From assembly GCF_022539315.1 (NCBI RefSeq), contig NC_066319.1:29288093-29352092 (forward strand): 64,000 bases of DNA. The letters are read 5' to 3'. The translations under genes and the position numbers were made by a program. Positions 12,021-27,200 of the stretch are shown piece after piece. Position 1 is the stretch's first letter. Every line of letters begins with the position of its first letter. Origin of the DNA: Serinus canaria. Taxonomy: Eukaryota > Chordata > Aves > Passeriformes > Fringillidae. The notes beneath the pieces are model-generated. The model was not told the DNA's origin. It ran no database searches and saw only the letters and a list, made by a program, of their open reading frames with translations.

Positions 12021-15000
12021 ATAAATTGTCTGAGGCCAGCACCAAACCTTGCCTCATCTCCCAAGGGTGATGAATCACGCACCCTGCTCAGAATAAACAT
12101 GTCCTCATCGAAGGGGACTGTTGGATGGATTAAATGGAAAACACCCTAACAGGAGGATTTTGTTTGTCTGTAGAGGCCACTCCAACACATAAAGAGAAAA
12201 GAGAAATTAAGTCACTGTCCCAAGCATATCTCAGGCTGTCTCACTAAAAGCATTTACTTTGCACTGTGAACATCTCATTGCTCTCCAAGGCACAGTTAAT
12301 AGCCAGTTACTACCTAGGAATGAGCATTTTGCACAATAATCCTCTTACTTCACTTTTGGATGGCTTAAGGAAGAAGATATGCCAGTGGGAAGGGATGGGA
12401 GGAGAGAGAACAAAAATCAGAGTGGGAAGCCAAGACTGAAACAGGGTCAGTGGCAGGAAATGGAGCAGGGTGGGGATGGCTGAGCTAGTGACAGCAGGCA
12501 ATGGTTAACTGGCTGGAGCTGGGAGAGCATCATGAGAAGCACATAGGGCAGCATAAAGCAACAAGCATACTGCACTCCAGGTCAGGTGGGAAGCCATGGG
12601 AAAGACTTTCTAGTTCTATTAAAACAGTGTATTTTAAATACGTGAAAATTGGACTCAGATTGAGTAAGAGTATTGCAAAAAATGAACCAAGTCCTGATCC
12701 ACAAGGAATCACAGCTCTTACCTCTCATCTGCTCAAAGTCCAGAGATCTCTCAGGTGAGACTGCATAACTTATGCAACTCTAATGGTTTCCTTTTGCTAG
12801 CAAGTCAACTGAAAAGCACAATAGGTAAAGACTCCACAGGAGTCTCTTTCAAGGCTCCTTGAATATTCCCAGAGCAAAGACATTTTTATGTGCTGCACCT
12901 ATACTCTATGATCCACCCTAATTTTTAAAGCGTTTCTGATAGTTTTTTATTACACTGTACTGATCATATTCTGTGAAATTCACTGTGGAGGTTTTTGTAG
13001 TCTTCCTTTATCAGCTCAGAATTCTTTAGGAGGATATTTTCATGCTTTAACAGGGTTGTGGAGATGAACTGGAAACACTGTCACTGAACACCTCTTCACG
13101 TTCTCAGAAATACCTCTTTACAGTCACAGGAGATCCTCAAGTGCCAAGAGTTTTCCCCACTTCACCTTAAAAGCAAACAATAACCTGTCTTCTCATACAG
13201 AGTGCACAAGACTTGCTGGGTCTTTACATTGAAAAATAGATAGTATAGCCACAGCAATTTGAAATGCCTATTAGCTGAGCTCTGTGAGTCCAGCTAGTAA
13301 TGAATTTAAAATAATTGTGGTTTCTTGCCCTTTTTTTCTACTTCTCTTTACTTCTGTTAGAGAGGTATGTGCTTTGTGCTCACAGGCAGTTTAATTAATT
13401 TCAAAACTACTGAAATAACCAGATCCTTCCTGTGGCAGCATCACTTCATGAAGCTACTGTATTTCCATCATATGAAAACAAGTGCATTTAGTGCTCTTCT
13501 GCTCAGGCAAGCAAAAAGGTTAAGTGATACATTCCAAAAGATAATACCTGTTGCAGGAAGTTATGCAACAGCATTTAAGCAGAAGAAAGGGACATATCTA
13601 CAGATATCATGGTGAAATTAGACAAATTACTGTGGCATCTTCCTTGGGAGTCCAGAGAAAACAAAAATATGAATGTTTGAAGAACTCAGAAAAATGTTAT
13701 TTGTCTTAGAGATACCACCTCTTCTCCAGATCAAACATTCAATTGTTGCACATCATCTACCAAAACTGAAGACACACAAACACATTTATGCTTAATGCTG
13801 CATGCTAATTTCATGTATCCATCAGTGTTCTGTACCTGTCTGAGAGTACCTAATGATGGACACTCATTTTTGTGAGACAGCAGGAAAACACACTTTTTTC
13901 AAAGACTTTCCATTTCTTCCTTTACAACAAAGTTTAACCTGTATTTTCCCCTAGAATTCCCAGTATCTCAGAGACCAAACTGTCTATTACTGGGGAGTGT
14001 CTGCCATTTGCCAAAGTAATGCATTGGCCACTAAAATCAACAAAACATTTTTCTGAAGGCAATTTAACACTTGCTCTGTCTCATGTATTTGAAAGTTCCA
14101 AAAAAGTGATTCATTTTCATCTGGATAGTGATAGGAAAGGGGTTTGCATACTGACCCCACAGCTGTTCAGCTTATAGATGCCAAGCAATGTCTAAAAGTC
14201 CAGTTGCCTTGCTTGGAATCATCTGACTTACTGTTTCTTCATCTCACATTTCTGAGAAATTGGTCTCAAACTTTGCTCAAAATTGTTCAGAGTCAGACTC
14301 AGGGAAAGTATAAGACATAGTATAAGATACTTGTTCTGTGGGGAAAAGGATGCAGTAGTGTGCAGCTGAAATCTGAGTCTGTCAGTTTTACATAACTGTT
14401 TCTTGATGTACTTTGACATCTTTCCCAGGCTGTGCTATGTTAAACAGATAACCTGAGTAAGCTAAGGAAAGAGAGGCCAGGTCTCAAGGTTAAGCAGAAG
14501 GTTCACACCAGGACCATTACAACATCCAGGGATGCTGGGGGAAACGTGAGGCTGAATGATGTTATGTAGCCAAGAACCACAACAGCCAGACAAGTGAAAA
14601 GATGGACTTTCTTTCCCTTGGCTGAAGTAACACTGTACACAAAACACACAAAGCCTTAGCAGACCTGGACTACCAAAGCCATTTCCTAAAATAAGCCTGC
14701 ACCGAATTTGAAGAGGGCCTCACAGAGAGCCCTTTGAATAAACTGTAGCAACAAGCTATCCAGGCTAAGCAAAGGGATGGCGAGTAGGAAAAACTTCATG
14801 ACCAGCATGAACCTACCTTCCTAGTCCAAGAACACAAGGCTTAAACAAGGGAGAACCACTGAAGCACAAATTTTTTGCTGCACAGAAGGCAGCTAAAAAA
14901 TTCCTGTTTCATGTAGCAGGAATGTTCTCCAGACTGAGGAGTGTGATTTTAAAGGATCAGGCAGAAGACATGGTATCTCAGACTAGAAGGACCACTGCAC

Positions 15001-18000
15001 CAAACTCCTGCTCCTTAAAATTTCATCATATTGTTTCTTCCTTTTTCTTTTCTACTCATTATAGCAGGATAATAAGAAGAAAAAAGTCTCAAATTGCCCC
15101 TCTGCTTGCAGATTCTGTGATGTCCATTGCTTTGCCAGGGGGGTTGTTCTCACAGAGCTCTTGTGACATGCTCAGTCAGCAGCCACGCCCAAGCACAGCA
15201 TGGCTAAAGACATCTGCTCCTCCTTTCCTTGCTTTCTGAGTTTGGTCTTTCTGACAATTGATGTTGACCAGATGGGCCCTAGATTTTAAAAGCTATGTGA
15301 AAAGAAGAAGGGATGTCTCCTGATGTGCTTGCACTGAACAGAAAACACACCTCAGGATGTAACATGCCAAGAGTTGTCCATTCGAAAAACAAAACAAAAA
15401 ACCTGGTTGCTTTGTATCAGTGGAAGCTGCAGAGTAGTTCACACTGGAACTGTGCACGCACACAAACACACAACAGGCCTCACAGTGCAAACCAAGGGCT
15501 TATTAGAGATGAAAGGAGGCCTCACATCATCCCTTGTAAGGGACCATTGTCTCCCTTTCTGCTACAGTGGTCTGTGAAGCTGTGGGAAACAAATGACCTC
15601 CGAGACACAGAGCTGTGTGCAACTGCAAAAGAAAAGGAAGGGGGAGAGGGAGGGGGTTCCATGGGAGGGCCAGCATCCTCACTCTCCAGTCTTCCAACAA
15701 CATCCCCACCATGCCATCCCAGTGCACAACAGGAAGGTGTTTCACATGCCTCCATGCAGCTCCTGCTGCAGCCCAGTCTGCAATAAAATGAAATCTCAGT
15801 AGAGAGATCAAGGCACCCTTCCCCACCAGCACAAGGGGTTTTCCATCTGTCTGCCTGGCTGGTTACTCAAGCCTAATGGTTAAAGGTATGCTTCAGACCT
15901 TCTACTTTTCATTTCTTCTTTTTCATACCATTAATATGGAACAAAAAAATCCTGCTTCACTTGAAATAAAAGTAGACGGGAACAAACAAAAGAGAAATAA
16001 GCAAGTAAATGGAGCACTGGGAAAAAGGGGCAGAAAAGATTTGTATAAAAGACAAGTATCTATAGCCAATGCTTATCCCATGTCCTTAACTGAGTTTTTG
16101 CTTATGAGAGATGCTGGGAGATGCAAAGGTGAGTTATACAGTATGCAAACACATGCACTCCCCATAGTACTCTGAATATAAAACACACTCATTTATTCTT
16201 TCTGGTCACTTCTTTGTTTGCTTGCTCCTCATAACCTTCCTTCCAGTCATTTGATCATTCTTTGGTATTTTAAACCTAAACAGAACACCATCCTCTATTA
16301 TATTCAACTCTGTTCTAAAGAACAAGACAATCATTTTTGATCAGGCTAAATTCTACCAAGATGTGAAGTCCAACACCTTTGGGAAGTCCATTGGTCCAGG
16401 AATGTAAATTTCTCCTAACTCAAGTTTTCCACTCAGCATCTGATTCAAGCTTTCTGCCTGGATATTTGGATATCAGTCAACACTATGGGAGCAATCCTTG
16501 CTCTGCAGAACCAAAAGTCAGACCAGGCTGCCAGAGCTAGAGGATGCTCCTGGCTGCACCATGGAGGAAACTATCTCTTGGAGAAAGAGAGAATAGCATC
16601 TCTGTTCAGAACTACAGACAACATTCAACTTAGCTTTCACTGAATTTCTTTAAAACCTCTAACCACAACACAAGAAAGTTCCTGCAGTAAATCACCTTTG
16701 AAATAACCATCTTCTTTACAGGCTGAAAAAGAAAAGAGTATTATCACTACCTTATTTCTGTATTTAAAGATTTGGGAGATGCTCAGACACTTGGGTAGTG
16801 CATGGAGAAAACTGCATATGCAAGGGGTTTCTTTCACAAACAACTCTAAAATACATTATATTTGTAATTAAAAAGTATACAGCTGCTTTACTAAAGCAAC
16901 TCTAACTGTAACATCCTTAAAAAAATGTTAATGCATTTTTCCATGAAAAATTCTCTTTGACTATTTTGTTTAACACAACTCAAGTTGAAGACAGGCTTTT
17001 AAGCCCAGCACTACACTGTCTGACTTGCAAAGGCATTCAGGAAATACCCAGGGCTAAACAAAACTGTTCTTAATTATTTTAAATTCATAAAAACAGCTCT
17101 GTATAAGGTTCTGAATCCCTTTTTAGTTAATAGAAATACCCCTACAGCTGGAACTCGGACTACAGCTCCAGCCACCTCTCTTTCCAATGTCAACAAAATT
17201 TTCCGCTTCTGTCACAAGATTTTGACAGTTCTTACAACATCAATGAATCAAGTCTTGTGGTCTCCTTAGAAAAGCTGCATTATCCACAGTGCACATAAAA
17301 GGGGAATCAGCAGAAAGGCAACTTTGAGGTAGTTATAACCCACAGGTTACACTGCAGAGGGAAAAACAGAGATGGGAAAAAGCGCTGCCCTTTTAGCAGG
17401 TCAACAGCTAAATACACTCAAGCAACAAAACTTGAATTAAAAGTAGTAAAATGTATTCAGGACACAGAGTCATGTAACAAGGAAAGTGAAAAGCTGGAAG
17501 AGTCCTCAACAGCCCTAGCCCACAATCCATCAGGGGAGAGCAGAATCCACAAAGCAGCACAGATTTGTACCGACATTTGTTATTCCCCAGAACAGGATTA
17601 TGCACTGTACAATGCAATTGTGTAAAAAAGCCCCACTTTCAAACTTTGCTTAAGTCCTTCAGGAAGTTGATGGTAAAGCCATACAGGAGCCAGGTCTCCA
17701 GATGCCTAGTCCTGTAACTTCAGAATACTTCTGAAAAGACTTGTGTACATTTGAAAGCAATGTCTATATATAATAAATGTGTGTCACTACACACATGGAC
17801 TGTATCTGAGAGTTAGGAATCTAACCACAGTGCAGAGGTATGTGTTAGAGTTAAATCTCTGTAATAAAACTGGGCTTTACATACTGCTTTTCATGCTCCC
17901 TATTCTTGGCAAACAACAATTAGACAAGTGGTTTTCACTATCCATTCAGATTGAAAGTTAAAAAAAAATCAAATCAACAGAATGAAGTGAACTAGTAAAC

Positions 18001-21000
18001 AGGATTAAACACAGCCTTTGGTAGTCTCAGATAGGGAATTGTCTAATGCTCTCTATTTATCTTGCTGATGGTCATTCCAATAAGCACCTACACAAAACAA
18101 AGTTAATTAAAATGATTGCACAATCTATGGAATAATATTTGCTAAGCACAGTAGCTACACAATGACATGGGAAAGACAGTCCATAACCTTCAGATTAACT
18201 AGTGCCAAAGAACACTAAAACACATTAAATATAAACATTGAAACCCAGGAGACCACATCCCTGAGTACAGTTATACACTACTTATGCACTCTGCAGGTAG
18301 AAAAACATGATCATAAAAAATCAACAAAACCAGTCTAAGGAGAATCATTTAAATGAAGTGAGGCCAGCAGAAGGTCCCCAATAATGCCTTCCTCTTTCCC
18401 CAGCCCAAAGCAAACAAAATCACTACAAAATGGAAAATAGGCTGTTTTGACTGATTCAGTAAGGTTTTTATTTTTAATTGTATTTTCAAGTCCCCTAAAA
18501 ACAAACTAAGACACTTTTGTTCTACTCTAAGACTGATGGATCAGCATGCACCAAAAATAATCAGGGCAGAGTGAAGGTGAGCTAAATACATACCCATTAC
18601 ATCCAACAATTATTAACAAGCATCACAATTAATTTCCCAAAGAAAATATCCCCAGATAGCTAATAGGTTGTTTAAAATTCTGTCCTACAGCAGAAGTACC
18701 AATCTGACTCTCATTTTTGTGTTCCAGGAAACAGCTGTTTGTGTTTACAGTTACCAGCAAACAATTCAGCTTTTTAATCAAACAAGAGCTGCTTGGGTGC
18801 CTTTGCCCATGGCTATGGGAATCAAATCACTCTGGAAAACAGATCCTTTATAACATAATGAAGAGGCCCTCAGCGGATGCAGGGGATTTGAGAGGCATGC
18901 TTTTTGAGGAAACCAGATTTATAGTTTGCAGCATTCTCCATCCTGGGTCAATATACTGAACTCAGTAGCAAACTTCAAACTCAAAATGGCCCACGGGTCA
19001 GTTTTCTTTATTCTTCTCTCTTCAAATTATGTTCTGTCTCATGTGCCTACATCCTCTACACTGCATATGCAGAAACATAATAAAATATTAGTTCAACTCC
19101 ATTATAAAACAAAGTTGGGCAATCCAGAGAGGATGATGTTGTTTTTCTACTATGAACATACAGAACCATTTTTCCTGTATGAACACTTGTGTGATGGCAC
19201 TTGCTTAGAGGTTGAAGAGAACATGTGAGCTCCTCTCCATATTTCACTTCTGCTTTGTAGCAACCTTTCTCTACTGCTGGCCGGCTTGGAGCTGCTCCTT
19301 ACAACTACAAGGCATGCACATATACAATACATGCAATTGTTAGTTTGTCACAAAACAAGACCAGTTCCTCATTTCTCTAGAAGTGAGTTAAACACAAATA
19401 TATCAATGGTGTGCCTCATAAGGAGTCAAAATGAAATGTGTACTGGCCCAGATTTCTCTTTCTTGCACTGCTGTGTACATCAGCCTTCAAAGGAGAAGCA
19501 GGTGAGTTTAAATGCTGCAGATCTAGACTTGCAAAGGCAAAAAAATGCATCTTAGTGAGAAGCAACTCAAGCAGTTTCTCCTCCAGATCATTGCCTAGCA
19601 GCATACCTGTTGTATTTTGGAACAGAAACCTCTGAGCCAGTTCAGCTTCTTTTCTTCACAGAAAGAAACATTTGAGGTACACTGTGCAATCTTTGCCATT
19701 CCTGTCCACAGAGCTTCCCTAAGAAATGGCTATGTGATCTATGAAAACTGAATTCTGCCATCAAGTTTTTTCTCTTCTAGAAAAAACCAGACTTTCAGAG
19801 AACTAATACACTAGAAAAACCCACTAGAAGTGATACAGCAGCAGGGACTGGAGGCTTTTAGCTGACTTGAAAGGAGCACAGCCTTTTCTCTTGAAGCCAG
19901 GTAGCATGAGGCATTTAGTTAATGAAGTCTTCCTCATTCCACCAGGAATTCCAGGGCAAATCTGAAAATTCATGTCTTAAGAAAAACTTTGGATAATCTT
20001 TAGATTATCTCACACTTCAGATAATCTCACAGGCACTTTGCTAAACAAAGCACTAGAGAGGGCCACAAAGGGAACGTAAACAAACTCACGCTGATCTACA
20101 GATTGATGGAGGGAGGAAATCAATGCAAAAAACAAAAAAAATTAAAAATTGTATGACCAGGAGCAGCTGGGTGTCAGACTCAAAGATTCCCTATGACTGT
20201 TGCACTAACAGGAATAGAGATTCTCTGTGTTGTGCCACTGCAAGTGGTGCTGCAGATATTAAGAACCAAAAACTTTGTTCCCCCACAAGGTTACTACATC
20301 ACTGCTCAAAGACTTAGCAAGTAGCAACCTGGAGACATTGTGTTTTCATTTTATATGGTACCTGCTTCCTCTGGGATTCCCTAGCCAAGGTACTGCATAA
20401 TCCTTTACAATAAAGTAACACTGTTCAGGCAATTCCCAAGACAGCAGCTAAAGGAAAAAAGAATAACCCTTAGCAAAAAATACACAAACAACTATCTACA
20501 ATATAAAAGAAAATCCACTTCGATACAAACTAAACAGGAAACTGAAGTGTCTTGAGTTTAAATGAGGGGAAGTTGCAAATGAGTTCTGGCTCTCTAGAGA
20601 ATAAAAGCATTTCAACCTGATGGCCACTATCAGCAAAAGATCTTTTTTATTCCATCTCCTCAAAACCTCAGGTCCATGATCCTATTGAGTGAGCATGAGG
20701 GAAGATTAATTCCCTCTTCATTAAATTCTTGGGTCTTCTGCCTTGAAGATAAGTTCAAAATTGCACACAGCACCCTTATGCAACAAGCAGTCCCTGGGTT
20801 TCATAATCTAGGTTATCCTTCCCAGGCAAATGCAGTTTATTACATGGAGGAATGCCAAAAGCTAAGTGTGCAAGTTTATACAGACATACCACCCTATTTG
20901 TATTGGATTGATTAAAAACCCAGCAAATGAAAACAATAAAGAAAAGAATCTAAGAACAGAGCATTCTTTATATATTTGTAATTTTGGTTTCAAAATAGAC

Positions 21001-24000
21001 ACACTTTCACAAGTTGAATACGTAATTATTTTCAAAACTTACAAATGAGCAGCAGTGAGTAAGACAACTGGATAAAACATTCCAGCTGAACTTTATGTCC
21101 AACTTATATTTAATTTTAAATACCTGCCTTCCATGAAGTTTTCAAACTTCTCATACAGGAAAACATCACAGTGATACTGATGCCTATATTTTGTGTAACC
21201 CAACTCATAAAGGTGCAATATTAAAGGTACAACTTAAATAATTAAAATAACCCCACTCCTGTTGAAGTGAATGTTGCAATTGTTATTGATGTAGAATGAG
21301 GAATGCACAACAATGCAATGCCTCCTGATCAGGTCCCAGTACATTCAGCACTGAATTTTGCTGCCTGTGAAACCCTGCAGCTGCCCCACTGGAGCCACGC
21401 TGACTTTGTGAGCAGCTCCCTCTTTTTCCTGCGGACATTCGGGTGAAGGTTAGGTCAGAGACCCCCCAAAGTGAAAGAGAACCCCACAGCAAACCCAAAT
21501 GTGTAGTAAAAAAGAGCATTTAGTAAAGGACCCACAGCCATATCTGTCAGTTAAAAATCAGTTCCCCATTATCAGCAGTAATCACCGACTTAGCACTGAT
21601 TGGAAATTGGCAGATTTCCTTTTCCCCATCATTCTGACAAAAAAGCTTGTCATGCACATGAAACCTTTCATGTGTATAACCCCCTCCCTTCTTCCATATT
21701 GTACTTCATCTACAGAATACAGGACTAGATTTTACATGCTCTACTCACAGGTAATCTCTCTGAATGAGTCAAGAAACTTCTGACCTCTAGTTGGGAAAGT
21801 TGAAATTGAAGCACCTTAAAACCAATGCAAACTCATAAAACTTCCATAATTATTCATGTACTGATTATTCATAATAAGCTAAAACTGTTGGTCAGAGAGA
21901 AGGAGCAGGTAAAGATGAACAATGAATGCACTGATTCTTGGCTCCCAGACATAGAACTCATTAAGCTATCGTCTGAAGTGATGAAAAAATGGTAATTCAG
22001 AGCTAAAAGAAGTCAATGTTATACTGTTACATGATCATTCTCTTGCCCAAGCATAGAAGAAAGAAAAACTTCAGCTTAGTGATGTGCCTCCAGCTTTCAA
22101 TGCTATCTGTGGCTACTTCTCAAGAACAGAGTACAACTTGTCCTCTGCTTAGGGCTGTTCTTGAAGCTGTAATTATGCAAAATAACTTGATGCTAGGACT
22201 AGAATTACAAAATCCACAACCCATGTTTTCTCCAAGGCTGTCCAGCACAAGCTCCTAACCTAGAAACCTAAACCTACACTGGCTATCATCACACTTGAAC
22301 TTTAAGAAGAGCCTCCATAAAGTGAAGTCAGGGGCACATCTGCACATCATTGACCATCAGCACAACACTGATATTGGCTACACTATAAAACTGTGCCAGT
22401 GCTGGATCCAACATGGAACTGCCTGTAGTTCCTTATTCTGGTAATATCAGCATGCAATTTTTTGGACAGATTCTGTAATCCACAGATGAAGGCACTTGTA
22501 GGCTTTGATTGTATCCAGCATTAACAGTCCTTAATAGCCTAGTTCAGCATAGACATAACAAATGGAAATGGCTTTAAATTATCCTTCCCTTGAGATGTAA
22601 TTTCATAAGAGAACAAACTCTATATGCACAAAGAGAGATTTCCAATGTAAACATGTGGTGGAAGCTAAAAGCTTCAGTTAGATTTAGGGCAAAGCAAGGG
22701 ATTAAATTTCAAAGACACCCATTTCTTTCCAGTTCACAATATATATGTTCTTTTCTGCTGACTTTTCTGCCCTTTGTGCTCAGATGATCATGTCTATTAA
22801 AGAAATCACTTTTTAACTTTTTGAGACCTCACTGAGCTTTGTCTCCTTTTCCCCCTCACACAACAACTCTGGCTGCAATAGAGAATCTACAGTTGTTATA
22901 ATGGGTAAATCATAAGCAGAACCAGAATCATTATCAGCATCTGTCTGTGAGCATTTTAAATATCCTTTATGTTTTCAGAAGATGGGCTCTAGAATTTTAA
23001 CTAACTTATTAGCTAAATTAAAGTTCTTAAACCACGGGGAAAAAAAGAAGAGATGTATAATAACTCCAGTATTGAAGATTCTTCAGGCTTATTTTCTTTC
23101 TCAGAATTAATGCAATATAAGCCCTGATTTTGTATTTGATAAGATGCCAAGCAGAATCAGAAAGAAAAGTGCTTTACAGAGAGAAATCCAATGTTAATGC
23201 TAGAAAAAAACTGTATTTATGAACATGTTTTTTCCCCTCTGAATCCTCATTCCTTTGACAAAAATACCTATGAAGACATTATATGCTAACCATTATTATT
23301 TGAAAGTTTGACCTCATCATCTCATAAAAACACAAGACCAGATTTACATGCAACAGAAAACCTCCAGTCATTTTGCACTGGTATTGACTTATTTCAAAAC
23401 TGAGGTTTAGATCCCTAAAGGTTAGTTACTTTTGTTGGTTTGCCTTTTCTTCAAAGACACTGTTTTTAAACATTGCTAACATTCAGTGCTGAAAAAGCAT
23501 CCAAATGCACTCATTATCTATTTGAAGATAATGTGGTATGGTGTTTTTTGTGATTGGACACACTGAATCTGTTACAATCACAGAGAACAAAATTTCTTTC
23601 CATCTTCTGAGATCTGTGGTTTCAGACAATTGTGTTTAAATAGAAAAAAATCCATATTTAAATAGTCCCTGCAATTAACAAATTTAAGAACATGAAATTA
23701 AACAAAAAGCAGGGGGGAAAAATGATGAAAATGGCAAATCTGGGCAGAACAGAGGGGTGTTTATACAAGTCAGCATTTGTATGCAAGCTTTACACATTGT
23801 AAAGTGGCAGCAGGGTTATTATTACCAACGTTTACAATCCAAGAGAGCAAAAGAGCCCCCTGTGTGTACAATGGACTCATTTTATTAGTGACAAAGCTCT
23901 GTATGGGATGCAACTTTTTACCTCTCTTGTTGAACAGTTTTGTGCTGATGTAATTCTAGCTTTGTCATTAGTCCTTATACTGCACAGGGTAGTAAAAACA

Positions 24001-24271
24001 GACCTAATCATAGCAGAATGTTCCTTTAGAAGGTTTATTTTGATTGGCCTATCATTTAATATTATTTCTTTTTTAAAGAGAAAAGAATTTGCCTTCATAC
24101 AATAAGGGAAATTATCTGCCTTCCTTATATTCCTTAGGGTACACAAGTCACTCCTTCAGCAACACTTACCACATATAATTTACCACCAATCACAACCTTG
24201 ATCTTTTACTGTGTTGTATTCTAGGAGGATACTGTTCCTGACATTTAATCCATAGAGACAAATTTCAAAGG

Positions 24272-24287
24272 TTTTTTTTTTTTTTTT
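24272..24287. repeat. Homopolymer T16
   Basis: Sixteen T in a row. Runs of the same length occur at 43596-43611 and 59277-59292. No flanking duplication or retrogene body was recognised beside any of them. Confidence 0.8.
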
Positions 24288-27200
24288 GAGCACGAGGGCC
24301 TAGGAAGTTTTTTCAACAAAGTTATATGTCTTTAATGCTGGAATTGCAAATATCACAAGCAGCAAGATGTGAAGTGTATGATGTGTTCAGCTAAAGAATT
24401 AATAATGCCTGAAATTTCCTAATTGACAACACTTATGTATGCAAATTTTTTTACATATATTCTCAGAATTAAGACTAGTGTCTCCTTCTTCAAATTCTAT
24501 CTTGGACAAATGCACCTGAAGCTACTGGTGCTTAGCTTTGACTCCAAAGGCCGTTTTGGGTTTTTTTTGTGGTTTAGTTGGGTTCTTTGTTGTTGTTTTA
24601 AATCAATGAGTGGTTGACCAGAGACTGCTCTGCAATTTCCCAAAGTAAAGTATTTCACTATTAGATGGAAAAAGATTTGATAATCATAACAACTCCAAAA
24701 AAAAACCATAAAAGAAATGACCATTCATCCAAATTGCCCCAACAGATCAATTGGAAAAGACTTCTTTTGCAGACTTCTGTGTGGTTATCAATTAATCTAT
24801 CTATATGGATATACACATGCACAGGCACATAGATATCTATCTCTTCTATTATATACTAAACCAGCTTTGTGTTTATTTAGAGAGGTTGGTGGAATGTGAA
24901 AGTCACAGCTGGTTCAGACACTCATCTCCTGAACAATATATATTCTGAAAGGAAACCACCCATTAGAATTTGATACTCCTGTCTTTTGAAGAAGCCTAGC
25001 TTGAACAAGTATGGAAATGGGATTTAAAATATTTTTAGATCAGCCAAAGCAGCTAAATAAAAGGCCTTCACAAATGTAAGCTAAGAGTCTCCTTTAATTT
25101 TACTGAATAACTTCCCTTTTTTTTTTTCATTCTTCAACAGCCCCAGAACAATAAAAAAAGAATCATATTTGGAGAAACTATCTCTACTAAGCATTTTCTC
25201 TGAAAGAATATTAATATATCATTCTGTGCTGCATGGCTTTATCCTCTGCAACTTCACATCCTTGACTTCCTGAAAAGATCCCTCAGATCAAAGATGAGGA
25301 ATAATTTCTATATGGAATTGTTTACAGCAGGAACAAGTATAAACAAAGGTGAAATAATAACAATAGAACCAGACAGCACTTGCATTGCAATCTATAACCC
25401 AGTCAAGCTAGTAATTGAACATTTAAAACTATCCTTACAGACATGGAGATCACTGCATGCATTGGGAAATAATTCAGCAATTTTAGTACCAATTGTGAAG
25501 ATGAGTGTGGAGTGCAGCAAACAAATAGAACAGAAAGATCCATTATCCTTTAAGTTGGAACTCAGTCAAAAGGAAGTTGAAACCACCACTTCACCATAAG
25601 ATACTCAAGAGAGACAGTTATTTCTGAGGAAGTGAAGTTGCACAAAAGTTCTGACAGATAACAGGAAGCCAATTGAAAAATGAGATGTTAATTCACAGTA
25701 AGACACAAGCGACAGCCTCTGTTTGCTGACTCTCCTGCTTTCTTGCCAGATGCAGCAAGAACATGCCCTTTGCAAGACAGATACCTTCTTTCTGAATGCA
25801 CAAAAATCACAAAGCAAGGTCACTTTTAATCTAAATTCCATTTCAAAACATAGCAGGGCTTGGGTATGTTGGGAAAGAAGTGCTAAAAAAGAAGTACCCA
25901 GTTCCTCCTGAGTGGACAGAGGAGAACTCCTTAATCTTTTCTCATTTGTGATCCTTCAATTCCTCCTACTGAGAAGGCTTGATCTGGAGTATGAAGTATA
26001 AGTATGAAGTACTTATTGGAGAAAAAAGAACAACTCACAGTACCATGAGGCTTGATAAATAAGAAACTTGCCTCCCCAAAATCTTCATTCACAGAACATT
26101 TTAAAGGTTACAATATTGTTGCTGGTATTTAATTTTGACCCAGCAAGTAAAAAAATACTCAAGCAGAAAGCAGATCATACACAAGTCAGAATGCAGAAAC
26201 ACTTGTGCAGAGACCATAAGGACTAAGTTGTGCTTTCTCAGTAAACTGGATGAAGCAGCTTCAAAAGTTTCCAGTCCCTTTTAGTACCTTCCATTAGGCA
26301 TCATCTCATTAATCCAAACACATGAAATTTGGTCACGCAAAGGAAAGACAAATCCAGAGGGTCTCTCCTGTGGTTTATCCTTGCCATATTTTAATTTATG
26401 GACTCTAGGGCTTCACTGGAAATTTTCACTTCTGTAAATAGTCTTAGCTAAAGTTTTTATGAGCCATGGATTGCCAAGTGAGATCCTGAGTACTTCTTCA
26501 GCCAACAAACCAGGATTCAAGGCTCATTCCTGCTACTTTCAATGGTCCCATGGTAAAAACATTCCTTGTCCTAACCTGACATAACATAGGAGAACACACT
26601 GATTTTTATCAGATACCCCCAAATTCCATCAAATGCCTTCATGCAGAAACCAACCTCATGTTCTACTTTCAAACAACCTAAACCAAGTCTTAAATGGAGA
26701 CTTCAAAGAATAGGCTAATTTGTGACATGTATCACAACACATTCATCTATAGGAATAAACCAGAGTTGACCTGTTCTGAGAGAAGTTTGAACATTTGGGC
26801 TGTGTTCTTTGACTAGAAGGCCTTCACCTGACCTCATGCTCTCAAACTTAAGCTGGGAACCTACAGTCTTTGAGTACATACTGCTCGAGTTGCTTCCACC
26901 TCTTTACCAGTTTACAGTGTAGTTTGCTCTGTAGCCCACTGAGAGAACTTGGCCTACATAGGCATTTTTATAAACCACCATTCCTGGCATCAACATAGCT
27001 TCAAACTATCTTCTGCCCACAATGTAGTGTAGTAACTGGATATTACGTTATAAAAACTAATCTCTTTTCTTTTCCCTGAATATCAGCTTCTAGGCTGCCA
27101 GCCCAGTCCTGGTGTTTCTAGGCTGCCAGCTGACCATACTAGGGCACTAGGGACTCACACATCGGTAAATATTTCAAGAGCCATGGCTACAACAGCTGCT

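Noticed and set aside
13180..13260. The minus strand reads Arg-Arg-Gln followed by GTTATT, resembling the end of the expected RAD51B exon.
   Set aside because: Upstream residues do not match, and an in-frame stop occurs about 13 codons before the putative donor.
15313..15832. Overlapping frames up to 157 codons on both strands.
   Set aside because: This is a GC-richer, purine-biased stretch in which several frames are open at once. No homology or splice context was recognised.
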